NCBI RefSeq assembly: GCF_014673495.1
Contig: NZ_CP051006.1
Coordinates: forward strand, 8,121,001-8,185,000
DNA: 64,000 bases
Reading direction: 5' to 3'
DNA from: Streptomyces griseofuscus
Lineage (GTDB): Bacteria > Actinomycetota > Actinomycetes > Streptomycetales > Streptomycetaceae
The translations under genes were made by a program, and so were the position numbers. How positions within the stretch are numbered: the stretch's first letter is position 1; every line of letters begins with the position of its first letter. This document shows positions 1 through 8,427 of this stretch, piece by piece. The notes under the pieces are model-generated. The model saw nothing but the letters and a program-made list of their open reading frames with translations. It ran no database searches and was not told the origin of the DNA.

Positions 1-1
1 G

Positions 2-730
2 GAGACCGTGGCCGGCCGCGTCCCGGTGTACGCCGGCACCGGCGGCCCGCTGCCGCTGGCCCGCCAGTACGCGCGCATCGCCCAGGACGCGGGCGCCGAC
101 GGCCTGCTCCTGCTGCCGCCCTACCTGGTCCAGGCCCCGGCGGCCGGACTCGCCGCCTACGCGCGCGAGGTCGCGGACGCCGGTGAACTGCCGCTCATCG
201 TCTACAACCGCTCCAACGCCCGCTTCGACGCCGAGACCGCCGTCGAACTGGCCCGCCACGACAAGGTGGTCGGCTTCAAGGACGGCGTCGGCGACCTCGA
301 CCGGCTCTCCCGCATCATGACGGCCGTACGCCATGAACTCGCGGGCACCGGAAAGGAGTTCCAGTTCTTCAACGGCATGCCCACCGCCGAGGTGACCGTC
401 CCGGCGTACCGCGGCATCGGTGTCGCCCTGTACTCCTCCGCCGTCTTCTGCTTCGCCCCCGAGATCTCCAACGCCTTCTACCAAGCGGTCGAGAAGGCGG
501 ACGCCGCCCAAGTGGAGCGGCTGCAAAGGGAGTTCTTCCACCCGCTCGTGGCCCTGCGCGACCTGGTCCCGGGCTACGCCGTCTCGCTGGTCAAGGCCGG
601 TGTGCGCCAACAGGGCCTGGCTGTCGGCGGGGTGCGGCCCCCGCTGGTCGACCCGGCCCCCGAACACCTCGACGCCCTGCGCCGGATCACCGACGCGGGC
701 CTGGCCCTGGTGGAGGACTTCGCCCGATGA
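2..730 (+). CDS. kdgD: 5-dehydro-4-deoxyglucarate dehydratase, 5' end outside window
   Basis: DapA-family (beta/alpha)8 lyase that dehydrates and decarboxylates 5-dehydro-4-deoxy-D-glucarate to alpha-ketoglutarate semialdehyde, the step after glucarate dehydratase. About 240 residues are visible against roughly 300 for the family, so the first 60-70 codons lie upstream of the window. The frame is open from base 2. Visible signatures are the tyrosine motif IVYNR and the Schiff-base lysine in VVGFKDGVGD, then the conserved FFNGMPTAE segment. The stop overlaps the gudD start in an ATGA, so the two genes are translationally coupled. Substrate assignment rests on the glucarate dehydratase neighbour as well as the sequence. 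Confidence 0.92.
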   Translation, partial: ETVAGRVPVYAGTGGPLPLARQYARIAQDAGADGLLLLPPYLVQAPAAGLAAYAREVADAGELPLIVYNRSNARFDAETAVELARHDKVVGFKDGVGDLDRLSRIMTAVRHELAGTGKEFQFFNGMPTAEVTVPAYRGIGVALYSSAVFCFAPEISNAFYQAVEKADAAQVERLQREFFHPLVALRDLVPGYAVSLVKAGVRQQGLAVGGVRPPLVDPAPEHLDALRRITDAGLALVEDFAR

Positions 731-1995
731 GCGACGCGATCCGCATCACCGACGTCACCCTCACTCCCGTCGCCTTCCGTGACCCGGCCCTGCTCAACGC
801 GGTCGGCGTGCACGAGCCGTACGCGCTGCGCGCCGTGCTGGAGGTGCACACCGACCAAGGGATCACCGGGCTCGGCGAGACGTACGCCGACCAGGGTCAT
901 CTGCGCAGGCTGCGGCAGGCCGCCGACGCCCTGGTGGGCCTGGACGTCCACCGCCTGGGCCGGATGTACGCCGCGGTCGCGGCCGCGCTCGGCGGGGACA
1001 CCGGCAGTGACGGCCATGGCCTCACCGGCATGATCACCAGCAGTAGTACGGTGGACCGGGTCTTCTCGCCGTTCGAGGTCGCCTGCCTGGACATCCAGGG
1101 CAAGGCCGCCGGGCGTCCGGTATCCGACCTGCTCGGCGGCGCCGTACGGGACCAAGTGCCGTTCAGTGCCTACCTGTTCTACAAATGGGCCGCGCACCCC
1201 GGCCGCGAGCCCGACTCCTGGGGCGAGGCGCTCGACCCCGACGGCATCGTGGCGCAGGCCCGGCGCATGATCGACGACTACGGATTCACGGCCATCAAGC
1301 TCAAGGGCGGTGTCTTCCGGCCCGAGGAGGAGATCGAGGCGGTCCGCGCCCTGCGCGAGGCATTCCCCGACCGCCCGCTGCGGCTCGACCCTAACGCCGC
1401 CTGGACGGTGGACACTTCACTGATGGTCGCCCGCGAACTCGACGGCGTCCTCGAATACCTGGAGGACCCCACGCCGGGGCAGGAAGGCATGGCCCGGGTC
1501 GCCCGCGAGGCGCCCATGCCGCTCGCCACGAACATGTGCGTGGTCGCCTTCGACGAACTCAAGCCCGCCGTGGCCCTGGACGCGGTCCAGGTCGTCCTCT
1601 CCGATCACCACTACTGGGGCGGCCTCCAGCGCTCGAAGGTGCTCGCCGGGATCTGCGACACCTTCGACCTGGGCCTGTCCATGCACTCCAACTCGCATCT
1701 CGGCATCAGCCTTGCCGCGATGACCCATCTGGCGGCGGCCACCCCGAATCTGACGTACGCCTGCGACACCCACTGGCCGTGGAAGACCGAGGAGGTCGTC
1801 GCACCGGGCGCCCTGGAGTTCCGCGACGGCTCCGTCGCCGTACCCACCACCCCGGGACTCGGCGTCGAACTCGACCGCGACGCGCTGGCCCGCCTGCACG
1901 AGCAGTACGTCTCCTGCGGCCTGCGCGACCGCGACGACACCGGATACATGCGGCGCATCGATCCGTCGTACGAGAAGAAGGTCCCCCGCTGGTGA
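727..1995 (+). CDS. gudD: D-glucarate dehydratase (enolase superfamily)
   Basis: 422-residue enolase-superfamily enzyme that dehydrates D-glucarate (and probably L-idarate) to 5-dehydro-4-deoxyglucarate, feeding the kdgD product encoded just upstream. The capping domain is the first ~130 residues. The barrel carries the KLKGG lysine pair, the metal ligands in RLDPNAAW and EDPTPG, and the catalytic histidine region SMHSNSHLGISLA. Length and motif order match GudD rather than muconate cycloisomerase. The ATG overlaps the kdgD stop. The gene ends at TGA about 90 bases from the convergent IclR gene; that gap shows no clear long hairpin. Confidence 0.93.
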   Translation: MSDAIRITDVTLTPVAFRDPALLNAVGVHEPYALRAVLEVHTDQGITGLGETYADQGHLRRLRQAADALVGLDVHRLGRMYAAVAAALGGDTGSDGHGLTGMITSSSTVDRVFSPFEVACLDIQGKAAGRPVSDLLGGAVRDQVPFSAYLFYKWAAHPGREPDSWGEALDPDGIVAQARRMIDDYGFTAIKLKGGVFRPEEEIEAVRALREAFPDRPLRLDPNAAWTVDTSLMVARELDGVLEYLEDPTPGQEGMARVAREAPMPLATNMCVVAFDELKPAVALDAVQVVLSDHHYWGGLQRSKVLAGICDTFDLGLSMHSNSHLGISLAAMTHLAAATPNLTYACDTHWPWKTEEVVAPGALEFRDGSVAVPTTPGLGVELDRDALARLHEQYVSCGLRDRDDTGYMRRIDPSYEKKVPRW

Positions 1996-2088
1996 GGCCC
2001 CCGGCCTGCGGGACGCTCACGGAGCGGGCCTGGGAGGCGTAGCGGGCATGGGAGGCCGCGTAGCGGACAGGGGCGTGCGGAACGGATC

Positions 2089-2880
2089 TCAGCGGATGCC
2101 GTTCCGTCGCAGTGTCCCCGCCAGCTCCGTGGCATGCCGGGTCACCGCCTCCGCGACCCGTTCGACCTCCTGGTCCGTGGCGTGGTCCAGCGGGATCGAG
2201 CAGCTGATCGCGTCGGTCGCCGGGATGCGGTACGACAGCGTCGCGGCGACGCAGCACAGCCCAGGCGTGTTCTGCTCGCTCTCCAGCGCCCAGCCGCGGG
2301 TCCGCGTCTGCTCCAGCTCCTCGCGCAGGGCCGGGCGGCGGGTGACCGTGTGCGGGGTGAGCGCCTCCAGGGGCTGGTCGGACAGCAGCGCGTCCACCTC
2401 CCGCGCGGTCAGCTCGGAGAGCAGCGCCTTGCCCAACGCCGTGGCGTGCGCCGGGAGTTGGCGGCCCACCCGGGAGGTCAGCCGGCGGGAGTCCGTGGCC
2501 TCGCGGGTGGCGAGATAGATGACGTTCGTGCCGTCGAGACGGGCGTAATGGGTGGTGTAGCCGACGTCCGCGCGCAGCTGCTCGATCTGGCGCACCGCGT
2601 ACGGCAGTGCCGGGTCCCGGTCCAGGTACGCCGTGCCGCACAGCAGGGCGCGCGGGCCGATGCCGAAGCCGGCCGCCTCGCCGCCCTCCTCGACCTCGAT
2701 CCACTTCAGCGCCACCAGGGTGCGCAGCAGGGCGTACAGGCTGGAGCGCGGGTATCCGGTGAGCTCCTGGAGTCGGCCCAGGGTGAGCCGCTCCGGTGAG
2801 GCCGCGAGCACTTCCATGATCTGGACGGTGCGTTCCGCCGACTTCACCGGCCCGCGTCCGGCGTCACCTGTCCCGGTCAT
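2089..2880 (-). CDS. IclR-family transcriptional regulator of the glucarate genes
   Basis: 263 residues: N-terminal winged helix-turn-helix (VKSAERTVQIMEVLA...LTLGRLQELTGYPRSSLYALLRTL) followed by an IclR effector domain with the typical HATALGKALL segment and the late GLCCVAATL stretch. The ATG at 2880 sits behind GGGGTGG; a GTG three codons further upstream (2889) is the alternative. It is convergent with gudD and divergent from the symporter gene. Such arrangements usually mean it represses the transporter and catabolic genes and responds to an acid-sugar intermediate. Effector identity is inferred only from context. Confidence 0.9.
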   Translation of the reverse strand: MTGTGDAGRGPVKSAERTVQIMEVLAASPERLTLGRLQELTGYPRSSLYALLRTLVALKWIEVEEGGEAAGFGIGPRALLCGTAYLDRDPALPYAVRQIEQLRADVGYTTHYARLDGTNVIYLATREATDSRRLTSRVGRQLPAHATALGKALLSELTAREVDALLSDQPLEALTPHTVTRRPALREELEQTRTRGWALESEQNTPGLCCVAATLSYRIPATDAISCSIPLDHATDQEVERVAEAVTRHATELAGTLRRNGIR

Positions 2881-3002
2881 GCGCGCCACCCCATTCCGGC
2901 CTCTCGGCCGTCAACTCGGGCTTCCCTGAACGCAGTCGGCGCCCCCGTCTCACCGATCACGGCGCCTTCTCCCCGTCGCGTCAACGAAAACCTCCCGAAT
3001 CA

Positions 3003-3031
3003 TTGACCGCCCCTGTACGCCAGGCTAACGT
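3003..3031 (+). promoter_or_regulatory. sigma-70-like promoter for the symporter gene
   Basis: TTGACC at 3003-3008 and TAACGT at 3026-3031 are separated by exactly 17 bases, a good match to the vegetative consensus. Transcription would begin near 3038, giving an ~85-base leader that contains the palindrome at 3061-3076. Confidence 0.55.
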
Positions 3032-3060
3032 GCGCGCTGAAAAGCATGGATGAGAACTGA

Positions 3061-3076
3061 GTCTACATACGTAGAC
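3061..3076. promoter_or_regulatory. palindromic operator candidate, GTCTAC-N4-GTAGAC
   Basis: GTCTACATACGTAGAC is a 6-bp perfect inverted repeat with a 4-bp centre, lying downstream of the predicted start of transcription and 46 bases before the symporter ATG. Placed between divergent iclR and transporter genes, it is a natural roadblock operator for the IclR protein at 2089-2880. Binding by that protein is inference. Confidence 0.5.
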
Positions 3077-3121
3077 GGCTGGGTCAAGTCGAGCGACGGC
3101 CGTCGGCATCGAGGAGTTCGT

Positions 3122-4642
3122 ATGGCTTGGCCGGACTGGGTGGCCCTCGGTGGCTACTTCGTGGTGATGCTGTTCATAGGCCTGTGGTCGCACAAGCGCG
3201 TCAGCGATGTGAGCGACTACTTCACCGGCGGCGGCCGGATGCCCTGGTGGCTGTCCGGCATCTCCCACCACATGTCGGGCTACAGCGCCGCGGTGTTCGT
3301 CGCCTATGCGGCGGTCGCCTACAGCTACGGCATCACCATCTACGTCTGGGCGTTCCTGCCGCTCTCCCTCGCGACCGGTGCCGGCGCCTGGCTGTTCGCC
3401 CCGCGCTGGAACCGGCTGCGCCGCCGTTACGACGTCGCCTCACCGCTCGAATACCTGGCCCGCCGGTACAACATCGCCACCCAGCAGGCGCTGGCCTGGA
3501 GCGGCGCGCTGCTCAAGGTGTTCGACGTCGCCGCGAAGTGGGCCTCGGTCGCCATCCTGCTGAATGTTTTCACCGGAGTCTCGCTCGACATCGGCATTCT
3601 GATCACCGGCGTCGTCACCCTGGTCTACTGCACGGTCGGCGGCCTGTGGGCGGACGCGCTCACCGACTTCGGGCAGTTCATCATCCAGGGCGTCGCCGCG
3701 CTCTCCATGGTGATCATCACGCTGCACCATGTGGGCGGCTTCTCCGGCCTCGGCTCGATCTGGCACCGGCTGCCCGCCGACCACACCCACCCGCTGGTCG
3801 GCCCGTACACGGCCGGCTTCCTCACCGCGTATGTGGTCGTCAAACTGTTCGAGTACAACGGCGGCATGTGGAACCTGGCCCAGCGCTACATGGCCACGGA
3901 CTCCGCCCCCGCCGCCAAGCGCTCGGCCCTGCTGTCCGCGGCCCTCTATCTGGTCTGGCCCGCCGTGCTGCTGTTCCCGTCCGTCGTCGGCCCGGTGCTG
4001 ATGCCGCACATCGCGGACCCGCAGCAGGTGTACGCGCTGATGGCCGAGAACCTGCTCCCGGCAGGTCTGGTCGGACTGACCCTGGCCGGCATGTTCTCGC
4101 ACACCATGGCCATGGCCTCCTCGGACGCCAATGCCATCGCCTCCGTGGTCGTCCGGGACATCATCCCGGCCGTCGCCCGCCGGGGCCGGGCGCTCAGCGC
4201 CAGGAGCGGGCTGCTCGCCGCGCGTATCTGCACCGTCGCGTTCATCGCGGTGAGCATGGTGGTCGCCATGGAGGCGAGCCACTTCGGCGGCCCGCTCGGC
4301 ATCATCACCGCCCTGGTCGCCGCGGTGATGGGCCCGATCTCCATCCCGATGCTGCTCGGCCTGCTCCCGGCGTTCCGCCGCTGGGGCTCCCTGGCCGCGC
4401 TGATCTCCTGGGCCTGCGGCCTGGCGAGCTTCGTCCTGGTGAAGTACGGCCTCGACAGCACCGACCAGACCCTCACCATCGCCACCCCACTGGCGACCTC
4501 CCTCGTCCTGTACCTGGTCATCGGCCTGGTCCTGCCGCAGCCGTCGCCGGCCGCGGACGAGATCACGGCGGCGGTGAGCGCGGCGGCGGACATCCCGGCC
4601 CCGGAGGGCCCCACACCTCCGCTGGTCCCCGCGACCGACTGA
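3122..4642 (+). CDS. sodium:solute symporter (SSS family), probable glucarate/sugar-acid uptake
   Basis: 506-residue polytopic membrane protein of the solute:sodium symporter family, beginning MAWPDWVALGGYFVVMLFIGLW and carrying the conserved early segment DYFTGGGRMPWWLSGISHHMSGYSA. About 13 hydrophobic segments are visible. The C-terminal ~25 residues are polar and probably cytoplasmic. The ATG at 3122 is chosen because GAGGAG lies 8 bases upstream and the hydrophobic segment begins immediately; an in-frame upstream start at 3050 would add a polar extension interrupting the operator region. Linkage to gudD/kdgD and the IclR gene suggests glucarate or galactarate uptake, which the sequence alone cannot prove. 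Confidence 0.88.
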   Translation: MAWPDWVALGGYFVVMLFIGLWSHKRVSDVSDYFTGGGRMPWWLSGISHHMSGYSAAVFVAYAAVAYSYGITIYVWAFLPLSLATGAGAWLFAPRWNRLRRRYDVASPLEYLARRYNIATQQALAWSGALLKVFDVAAKWASVAILLNVFTGVSLDIGILITGVVTLVYCTVGGLWADALTDFGQFIIQGVAALSMVIITLHHVGGFSGLGSIWHRLPADHTHPLVGPYTAGFLTAYVVVKLFEYNGGMWNLAQRYMATDSAPAAKRSALLSAALYLVWPAVLLFPSVVGPVLMPHIADPQQVYALMAENLLPAGLVGLTLAGMFSHTMAMASSDANAIASVVVRDIIPAVARRGRALSARSGLLAARICTVAFIAVSMVVAMEASHFGGPLGIITALVAAVMGPISIPMLLGLLPAFRRWGSLAALISWACGLASFVLVKYGLDSTDQTLTIATPLATSLVLYLVIGLVLPQPSPAADEITAAVSAAADIPAPEGPTPPLVPATD

Positions 4643-4912
4643 CCTCGAATGGAAAGCGGTCGGCCCTGCCCGGTCCCGCTCCGGTCTCCTCCGCAGGGAA
4701 GCTCAAGGGCCGGAGGGCTGTCCGGTTCGAAGGCGTGGATACCGGTCAACTCACCGGCCACGCCGGGCCCCCACAGTCGGACCGACCAGGTCCTCGGCGC
4801 CGTAATGCCGTAGCGGGTGGGTGCGGGATGACGATAATGATCAGATCCCATTGGTCATACCTGACGGCCCCCGGTCCAGAGGCCGGCGGGCTGTACTGAC
4901 CTTGTCCGCCCC

Positions 4913-5098
4913 TCACATGTTGCCGGGTCCGCTCGTGGGGATCTGCGGTGCGGTCGGGATGTAGTGCTGGGCCAGGTTGGCGTCACGGTTGTGCGCGCCG
5001 CGGTATTCGGCCTCGCGGGCCTCGTACTCCTTGATGTCCCGACGGCCGGAGACGGTGTCCTGAAGACGAGTCATGGCGCGGGCGAGCAGGCTCTTCAT
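4913..5098 (-). CDS. small conserved-type hypothetical protein (61 aa)
   Basis: I do not recognise the family. The protein is hydrophilic: a basic N-terminus (MKSLLARAMTRLQDTV), a charged helix-like middle (DIKEYEAREAEYRGAHNRDANLAQHYI) and a proline-rich tail. A GGGGGAA ribosome binding site lies 6 bases before the ATG and codon use is typical of the genome. It starts 44 bases downstream of the chloramphenicol phosphotransferase stop on the same strand, so the two may be co-transcribed. The 270-base gap on its other side, up to the symporter stop, holds no gene I can support. Confidence 0.6.
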   Translation of the reverse strand: MKSLLARAMTRLQDTVSGRRDIKEYEAREAEYRGAHNRDANLAQHYIPTAPQIPTSGPGNM

Positions 5099-5142
5099 AT
5101 GCGTTCCCCCAGGTGAACGTGGTCTTTAGAAGGAATTGTGCA

Positions 5143-5727
5143 TCAGTTCCCCCGCCGCACGCGCACGTTCTGAGCTGAACTTGAGGAGGCAGGTCGCTCG
5201 ACCCGTGCCGCGATGGCCCGGGCGCACTCCATCGCCTCCGTGTGCGTGGTGTCGACCTCCAGGTCGTACGCCACGCCCCGGTGGACCACTTCCGCCTGGG
5301 CGGCCGCCATCCCCACCGCCCGGTCACCGCGCGCGAGTTCACGGCCCGCCGCCACCGCGGCATCGCACCGGACGCCGACCCACAGCACCCGCAGCCCGTC
5401 CAGGGCCTGCTGCCATCGCCGCTGCGAGGAGGGCCCGCCGAGGAAGACCTCATCGACGACAACCCGCGCGCCCGCACGGGCCATCGCGGCGATTCCCTCG
5501 ATCCAGGCCGCCTCCAGCGCCCGGAACTCGGACCCGACGCTGACCTGTCCGTCCGCGGCGAAGTCAATCCCGCCGTCCGACCCCCGCAGGGACGCGGGCA
5601 GCGCCTCCACCATGGTGTCCGTCCCGAGCGCCAGCCAAGGATCGGGCAGGATCGCCTGGAGGCACCGGATGATCCCGGACTTCCCCGCGCTGGAACCGCC
5701 GTTGACCACGATCACCTGAGTCGTCAC
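5143..5727 (-). CDS. cpt: chloramphenicol phosphotransferase-like protein
   Basis: 194 residues. It matches what I recall of the Streptomyces venezuelae chloramphenicol 3-O-phosphotransferase along nearly its whole length: a Walker A loop in NGGSSAGKSG at residues ~9-18, the catalytic aspartate in LGTDTMVEALP, then FRALEAAW, DEVFLGG, VLWVGVRCD, GDRAVGMAA and EVDTTH. The expected role is ATP-dependent phosphorylation of the C3 hydroxyl of chloramphenicol or a related amphenicol, giving resistance. The GTG start at 5727 matches the family N-terminus (TTQVIVVNGG); longer upstream frames run through the tRNA-like gene. No chloramphenicol biosynthetic genes are in view, so the true substrate may differ. 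Confidence 0.85.
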   Translation of the reverse strand: MTTQVIVVNGGSSAGKSGIIRCLQAILPDPWLALGTDTMVEALPASLRGSDGGIDFAADGQVSVGSEFRALEAAWIEGIAAMARAGARVVVDEVFLGGPSSQRRWQQALDGLRVLWVGVRCDAAVAAGRELARGDRAVGMAAAQAEVVHRGVAYDLEVDTTHTEAMECARAIAARVERPASSSSAQNVRVRRGN

Positions 5728-5770
5728 CGCGCCACAGTAGAGGCGTTCGGGCGACACGGGAAACGTGTTT

Positions 5771-5787
5771 CCGCCGGGCTTCGGCGG
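5771..5787 (-). terminator. hairpin terminator behind tRNA-like RNA 1
   Basis: CCGCCG and CGGCGG (6-bp stem) flank a 5-base loop, 24 bases downstream of the 3' end of the tRNA-like gene. There is no U-tract, as is usual in Streptomyces. It separates the RNA gene from cpt. Confidence 0.45.
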
Positions 5788-5810
5788 GCTCTGTCGGCTG
5801 ACGACTCCGG

Positions 5811-5906
5811 CGGAGAGGGCAGGATTTGAACCTGCGTGGGCCCCGTAGGGCCCGACCATGAGGCGTGGCTCGGTGGTCCCCGATAAGCCGCTCCGGGCAC
5901 CTCTCC
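5811..5906 (-). ncRNA. tRNA-like RNA, copy 1 (class II shape, abnormal anticodon arm)
   Basis: On the minus strand: a perfect 7-bp acceptor stem GGAGAGG/CCTCTCC with a discriminator base, a 5-bp D stem CCCGG/TCGGG with a 9-base loop containing GG, a 5-bp T stem GCAGG/CCTGC with loop TTCAAAT, and a long variable arm (GGGCCC-TACG-GGGCCC), i.e. a class II serine-like layout. CCA is not encoded. The anticodon arm is wrong: GACCA/TGGTC closes a 15-base loop that can form a further GAG/CTC stem, leaving no 7-base anticodon loop. The same structure recurs at 13697-13791. It cannot decode as drawn. It could be a serine-tRNA mimic, a regulatory RNA or a pair of related pseudogenes. Confidence 0.6.
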
Positions 5907-5914
5907 CTGTTCCA

Positions 5915-5960
5915 GGTTCCGGGTGGCGCCCCGAACCGTTCACAGGAAAGAGAGTGACAC
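5915..5960 (-). promoter_or_regulatory. conserved upstream block and leader hairpin of tRNA-like RNA 1
   Basis: Reading toward the RNA gene, a ~25-base block (5936-5960) is nearly identical to 13824-13848 ahead of copy 2. It is followed by a bulged 8-bp hairpin (5915-5937, GGTTC/GAACC plus GGG/CCC). Copy 2 has a hairpin of the same topology but different sequence, meaning structure is kept while bases change. The block may be the promoter, with the hairpin part of the transcript. Confidence 0.45.
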
Positions 5961-6098
5961 GGCCCGCTGACGGACGGCTGACGCGGCGCTGATCCTGGCA
6001 CTCCCGACCGGACGACAACCGGCCGGCCCGGCGAAGGCTTCGCGTCGGCCGCCCCGCGTTCCTGACCCCCGTCCCGCGTTCCTGAACCCTGCCCCGCG

Positions 6099-7520
6099 CT
6101 ACGACCGCCCCCGCACACCGTCGAGAAGCGCCAGCTCCTCCGGTGTGAACTGCGGCCCCTTGAGCTGCGGTCGAAGGGGCCCGACCAGAGCGGAGAGCAG
6201 CACCCCGGGCCGGATCAGGGACGTGGGAGGAGCGTGCAGGGTCAGTACGTCGGTCAGGGCCGTGGCCGTGCGGAAGGAGCCGGTCGCGGTGAGGGAGAGA
6301 CGGTTGACGTAGCGTTGCAGCAGTCGGTCGGTGAAGCGCGGGCTCTTGCCGGTGGTCGTGGCGAAGTGGATGTCCTGTCCGACGGTCAGCGCCCACGCCG
6401 CCTCGACCGGCCGCGCGATCGCCCGCTGGGCGCGCCGCGAAAACCCCGGGACCAGCCCGCCACGCGCCAGTTCGCGCAGTGCCAGCGCGCCCTGTGCGAT
6501 CACCGAAAGTCCTTGGCCGTACACGGGGTTGAAGGCCGCGACGGAGTCGCCCAGCGTCACCAGCCCCTCGGGCCAGGTCCTGAGCCGCTCGTAGTAGTGG
6601 CGCCGGTTGGCCGTGCTGTGCGTGATGCTGACGTCGGTGAGCGGCTCGGCGCGTGCGAGGAGGTCGGCGATGATCGGATGCCGCAGGGTGCGTGCGAAGG
6701 GCTCGAAGGCGTCCGCGTCCCGGGTGGGCTGCCCGCCGGGGGCGCCCATCAGGCTGACGTGCCAGCGGTCGCCCTCGATCGGCAGGATGCCGCCGGCACT
6801 GGCCGGCCCGGGCAGCCGCGGATCGGCGTTCACACTGACCACCGGCCAGCCGTGGGTGGGGACGGGGGCGCGGTACATACGGCTGGCGTAGACGAGGCCG
6901 GAGTCGACGCGGTCCTCGGCGAGTCCGCCGATCCCCAGCTCGGCGAGCCACTGGGGCAGCCGGGAGGCCCGGCCGGACGCGTCGATCACCAGATCGGTAC
7001 GCAGTTCGGTCTCGCGTTCGCCCTCACCCTCGCCCGAGGTCCGGATGCGTACTCCGGTGACCCGGCGCCCGTCGCCGAGCAGCCCGATGGCCCGGGACCG
7101 CGTACGGACGTTGACATGAGGTTCCTTGAGCACCTGCTCCCTGACGACATGGTCCGTCAGGTCCCGGCTCGCGGTCATCAGCCGATGCGTGGCGCGCCGC
7201 CAGCGCCGATACCAGCCCTCGGGTGAGTAGATGATCATATTGGTGGTCACCGGAATGCGATGCGCCCCCGCGGCCGCCAACTGGTCGATCACGCCGGGCA
7301 GCAGCTCCTCCAGCGCGGCCACGCCCCCGGACTGGAGGAGATGGATATGGACGGCCTGGGGGACGCCGACGCGCGGCCCGGGCCCCTCGGGAAGATCGTG
7401 GCACTCGATGATCTCCACCGATCCGACCTGGTCCTTGACGGCGGCCGCGGCCAGCATCCCGGCCATACTGCCCCCGATGACGACGGCGCGGGCGGGGCTG
7501 TGCCGGACGGCTTCACTCAT
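6099..7520 (-). CDS. FAD-dependent monooxygenase/oxidoreductase
   Basis: 473-residue flavoprotein related to the UbiH/geranylgeranyl-reductase/halogenase superfamily. The N-terminal Rossmann motif is AVVIGGSMAGMLAA (residues ~12-25), the middle shows DLVIDASGRASRLPQWL, and the second FAD motif is TLGDSVAAFNPVYGQGLS (~residue 350). No halogenase WxWxIP motif is seen, so hydroxylation or reduction of a lipophilic or aromatic substrate is more likely than halogenation. The ATG at 7520 (MSEAVRHSP) is chosen because the Rossmann motif follows directly; the longer frame adds an Arg/Pro-rich stretch without family character. It stands alone between two minus-strand regulatory units, with no substrate clue from neighbours. 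Confidence 0.82.
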   Translation of the reverse strand: MSEAVRHSPARAVVIGGSMAGMLAAAAVKDQVGSVEIIECHDLPEGPGPRVGVPQAVHIHLLQSGGVAALEELLPGVIDQLAAAGAHRIPVTTNMIIYSPEGWYRRWRRATHRLMTASRDLTDHVVREQVLKEPHVNVRTRSRAIGLLGDGRRVTGVRIRTSGEGEGERETELRTDLVIDASGRASRLPQWLAELGIGGLAEDRVDSGLVYASRMYRAPVPTHGWPVVSVNADPRLPGPASAGGILPIEGDRWHVSLMGAPGGQPTRDADAFEPFARTLRHPIIADLLARAEPLTDVSITHSTANRRHYYERLRTWPEGLVTLGDSVAAFNPVYGQGLSVIAQGALALRELARGGLVPGFSRRAQRAIARPVEAAWALTVGQDIHFATTTGKSPRFTDRLLQRYVNRLSLTATGSFRTATALTDVLTLHAPPTSLIRPGVLLSALVGPLRPQLKGPQFTPEELALLDGVRGRS

Positions 7521-7739
7521 GGTCGGCTGCTTTCTGCGGGGAAACGGTGGTGTGCGCGGAAGTCGTGACGACGGGCGAGCCGAGCGCGGGGGAGAGCGGG
7601 ACCAGACCCTTGGAACGCCAGGCCGCCGAGCCGTGCCCAACCGGCATCCGGCCGGGGGTGGGCGTGCTCAATGGCGTCGTAGAGCGCCGCCTTACGGCTC
7701 ATCAGCGGCATGGTCGCCGCGTCGCCTTCGCGGACGCGT

Positions 7740-8354
7740 TCACCGGTCGCCTTCTTGATCGTCGAGTTCCAGCAGGGCCTTCAGCGTCGCGTTGAGCACG
7801 TTCCAGCGCTGCTCCGGCAGGTCCCGCGCCTGTCGCAGGGCGAGGCCGCGTACGTCGTCGCGGCCCGGCGAGGCCGACGGTAGGACCGCCCGGACCTCGG
7901 GTGTGGACCGCGCGGAGAGCAGGGAACGCAGCTCTCGATCGAGGGCTTCGTCGGCCGACGCGGTGAAGAATGCCTCGCCCCCGTCGACGCCGAAGAAGTC
8001 GACCAAGCCGTGCAGCAGTTCCACGCTGGGCACCTTGTCGCCGGCGCAGACCTGCCTGGCCCAGAACGCGGAGACCCCCAACTGCCGGGAAATGGCGCCC
8101 GCGAGGTCCGACATCCGCTGACCCGTGCGGGCCAGCCGGTCGTTGGCGAGCGCCTTGATCCGTGACCGGACCCGCTCGTTGACGGTCTCGGCGGGCGGCT
8201 GCCCACCGCGCAGCAGTATGTCTACGACGTCCTCGGGCAACGCGGTCCTGACCGCCAGCCTTCTGGCGTCGAGGAACTCCGACCGTGCGAGGCCCCCCTG
8301 CTGGATCAGCGCGTCAAGACGCCGAAGGGTCTCGGGCAGCGGCGTCGACTCCAC
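7740..8354 (-). CDS. helix-turn-helix (XRE-like) regulator
   Basis: 204 residues in the preferred reading, starting at the GTG at 8354 (VESTPLPETLRRL), which has GGGAG 7 bases upstream. The long frame extends to 8531 but runs through an intergenic palindrome. The middle third contains an atypical XRE-type helix-turn-helix (RMSDLAGAISRQLGVSAFWARQVCAGDKVPSVELLHGLVDFFGV) with the RxQVxxxxxVP pattern seen in Streptomyces XRE regulators. No membrane segment or enzymatic domain is seen. It probably controls its own promoter through the palindrome at 8428-8453; the FAD enzyme downstream could be another target. Confidence 0.75.
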   Translation of the reverse strand: MESTPLPETLRRLDALIQQGGLARSEFLDARRLAVRTALPEDVVDILLRGGQPPAETVNERVRSRIKALANDRLARTGQRMSDLAGAISRQLGVSAFWARQVCAGDKVPSVELLHGLVDFFGVDGGEAFFTASADEALDRELRSLLSARSTPEVRAVLPSASPGRDDVRGLALRQARDLPEQRWNVLNATLKALLELDDQEGDR

Positions 8355-8427
8355 CGATGTGCTCCCAGAGCTCGCGGGACTGCTGCAATGCTCATGGCAC
8401 CCTATGCGCAACCGGCGTGAGTTCAAT

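Noticed and set aside
5811..5906. Ordinary serine tRNA
   Set aside because: Acceptor, D and T arms fit, but no 7-base anticodon loop can be drawn in either copy; kept as tRNA-like RNA instead.
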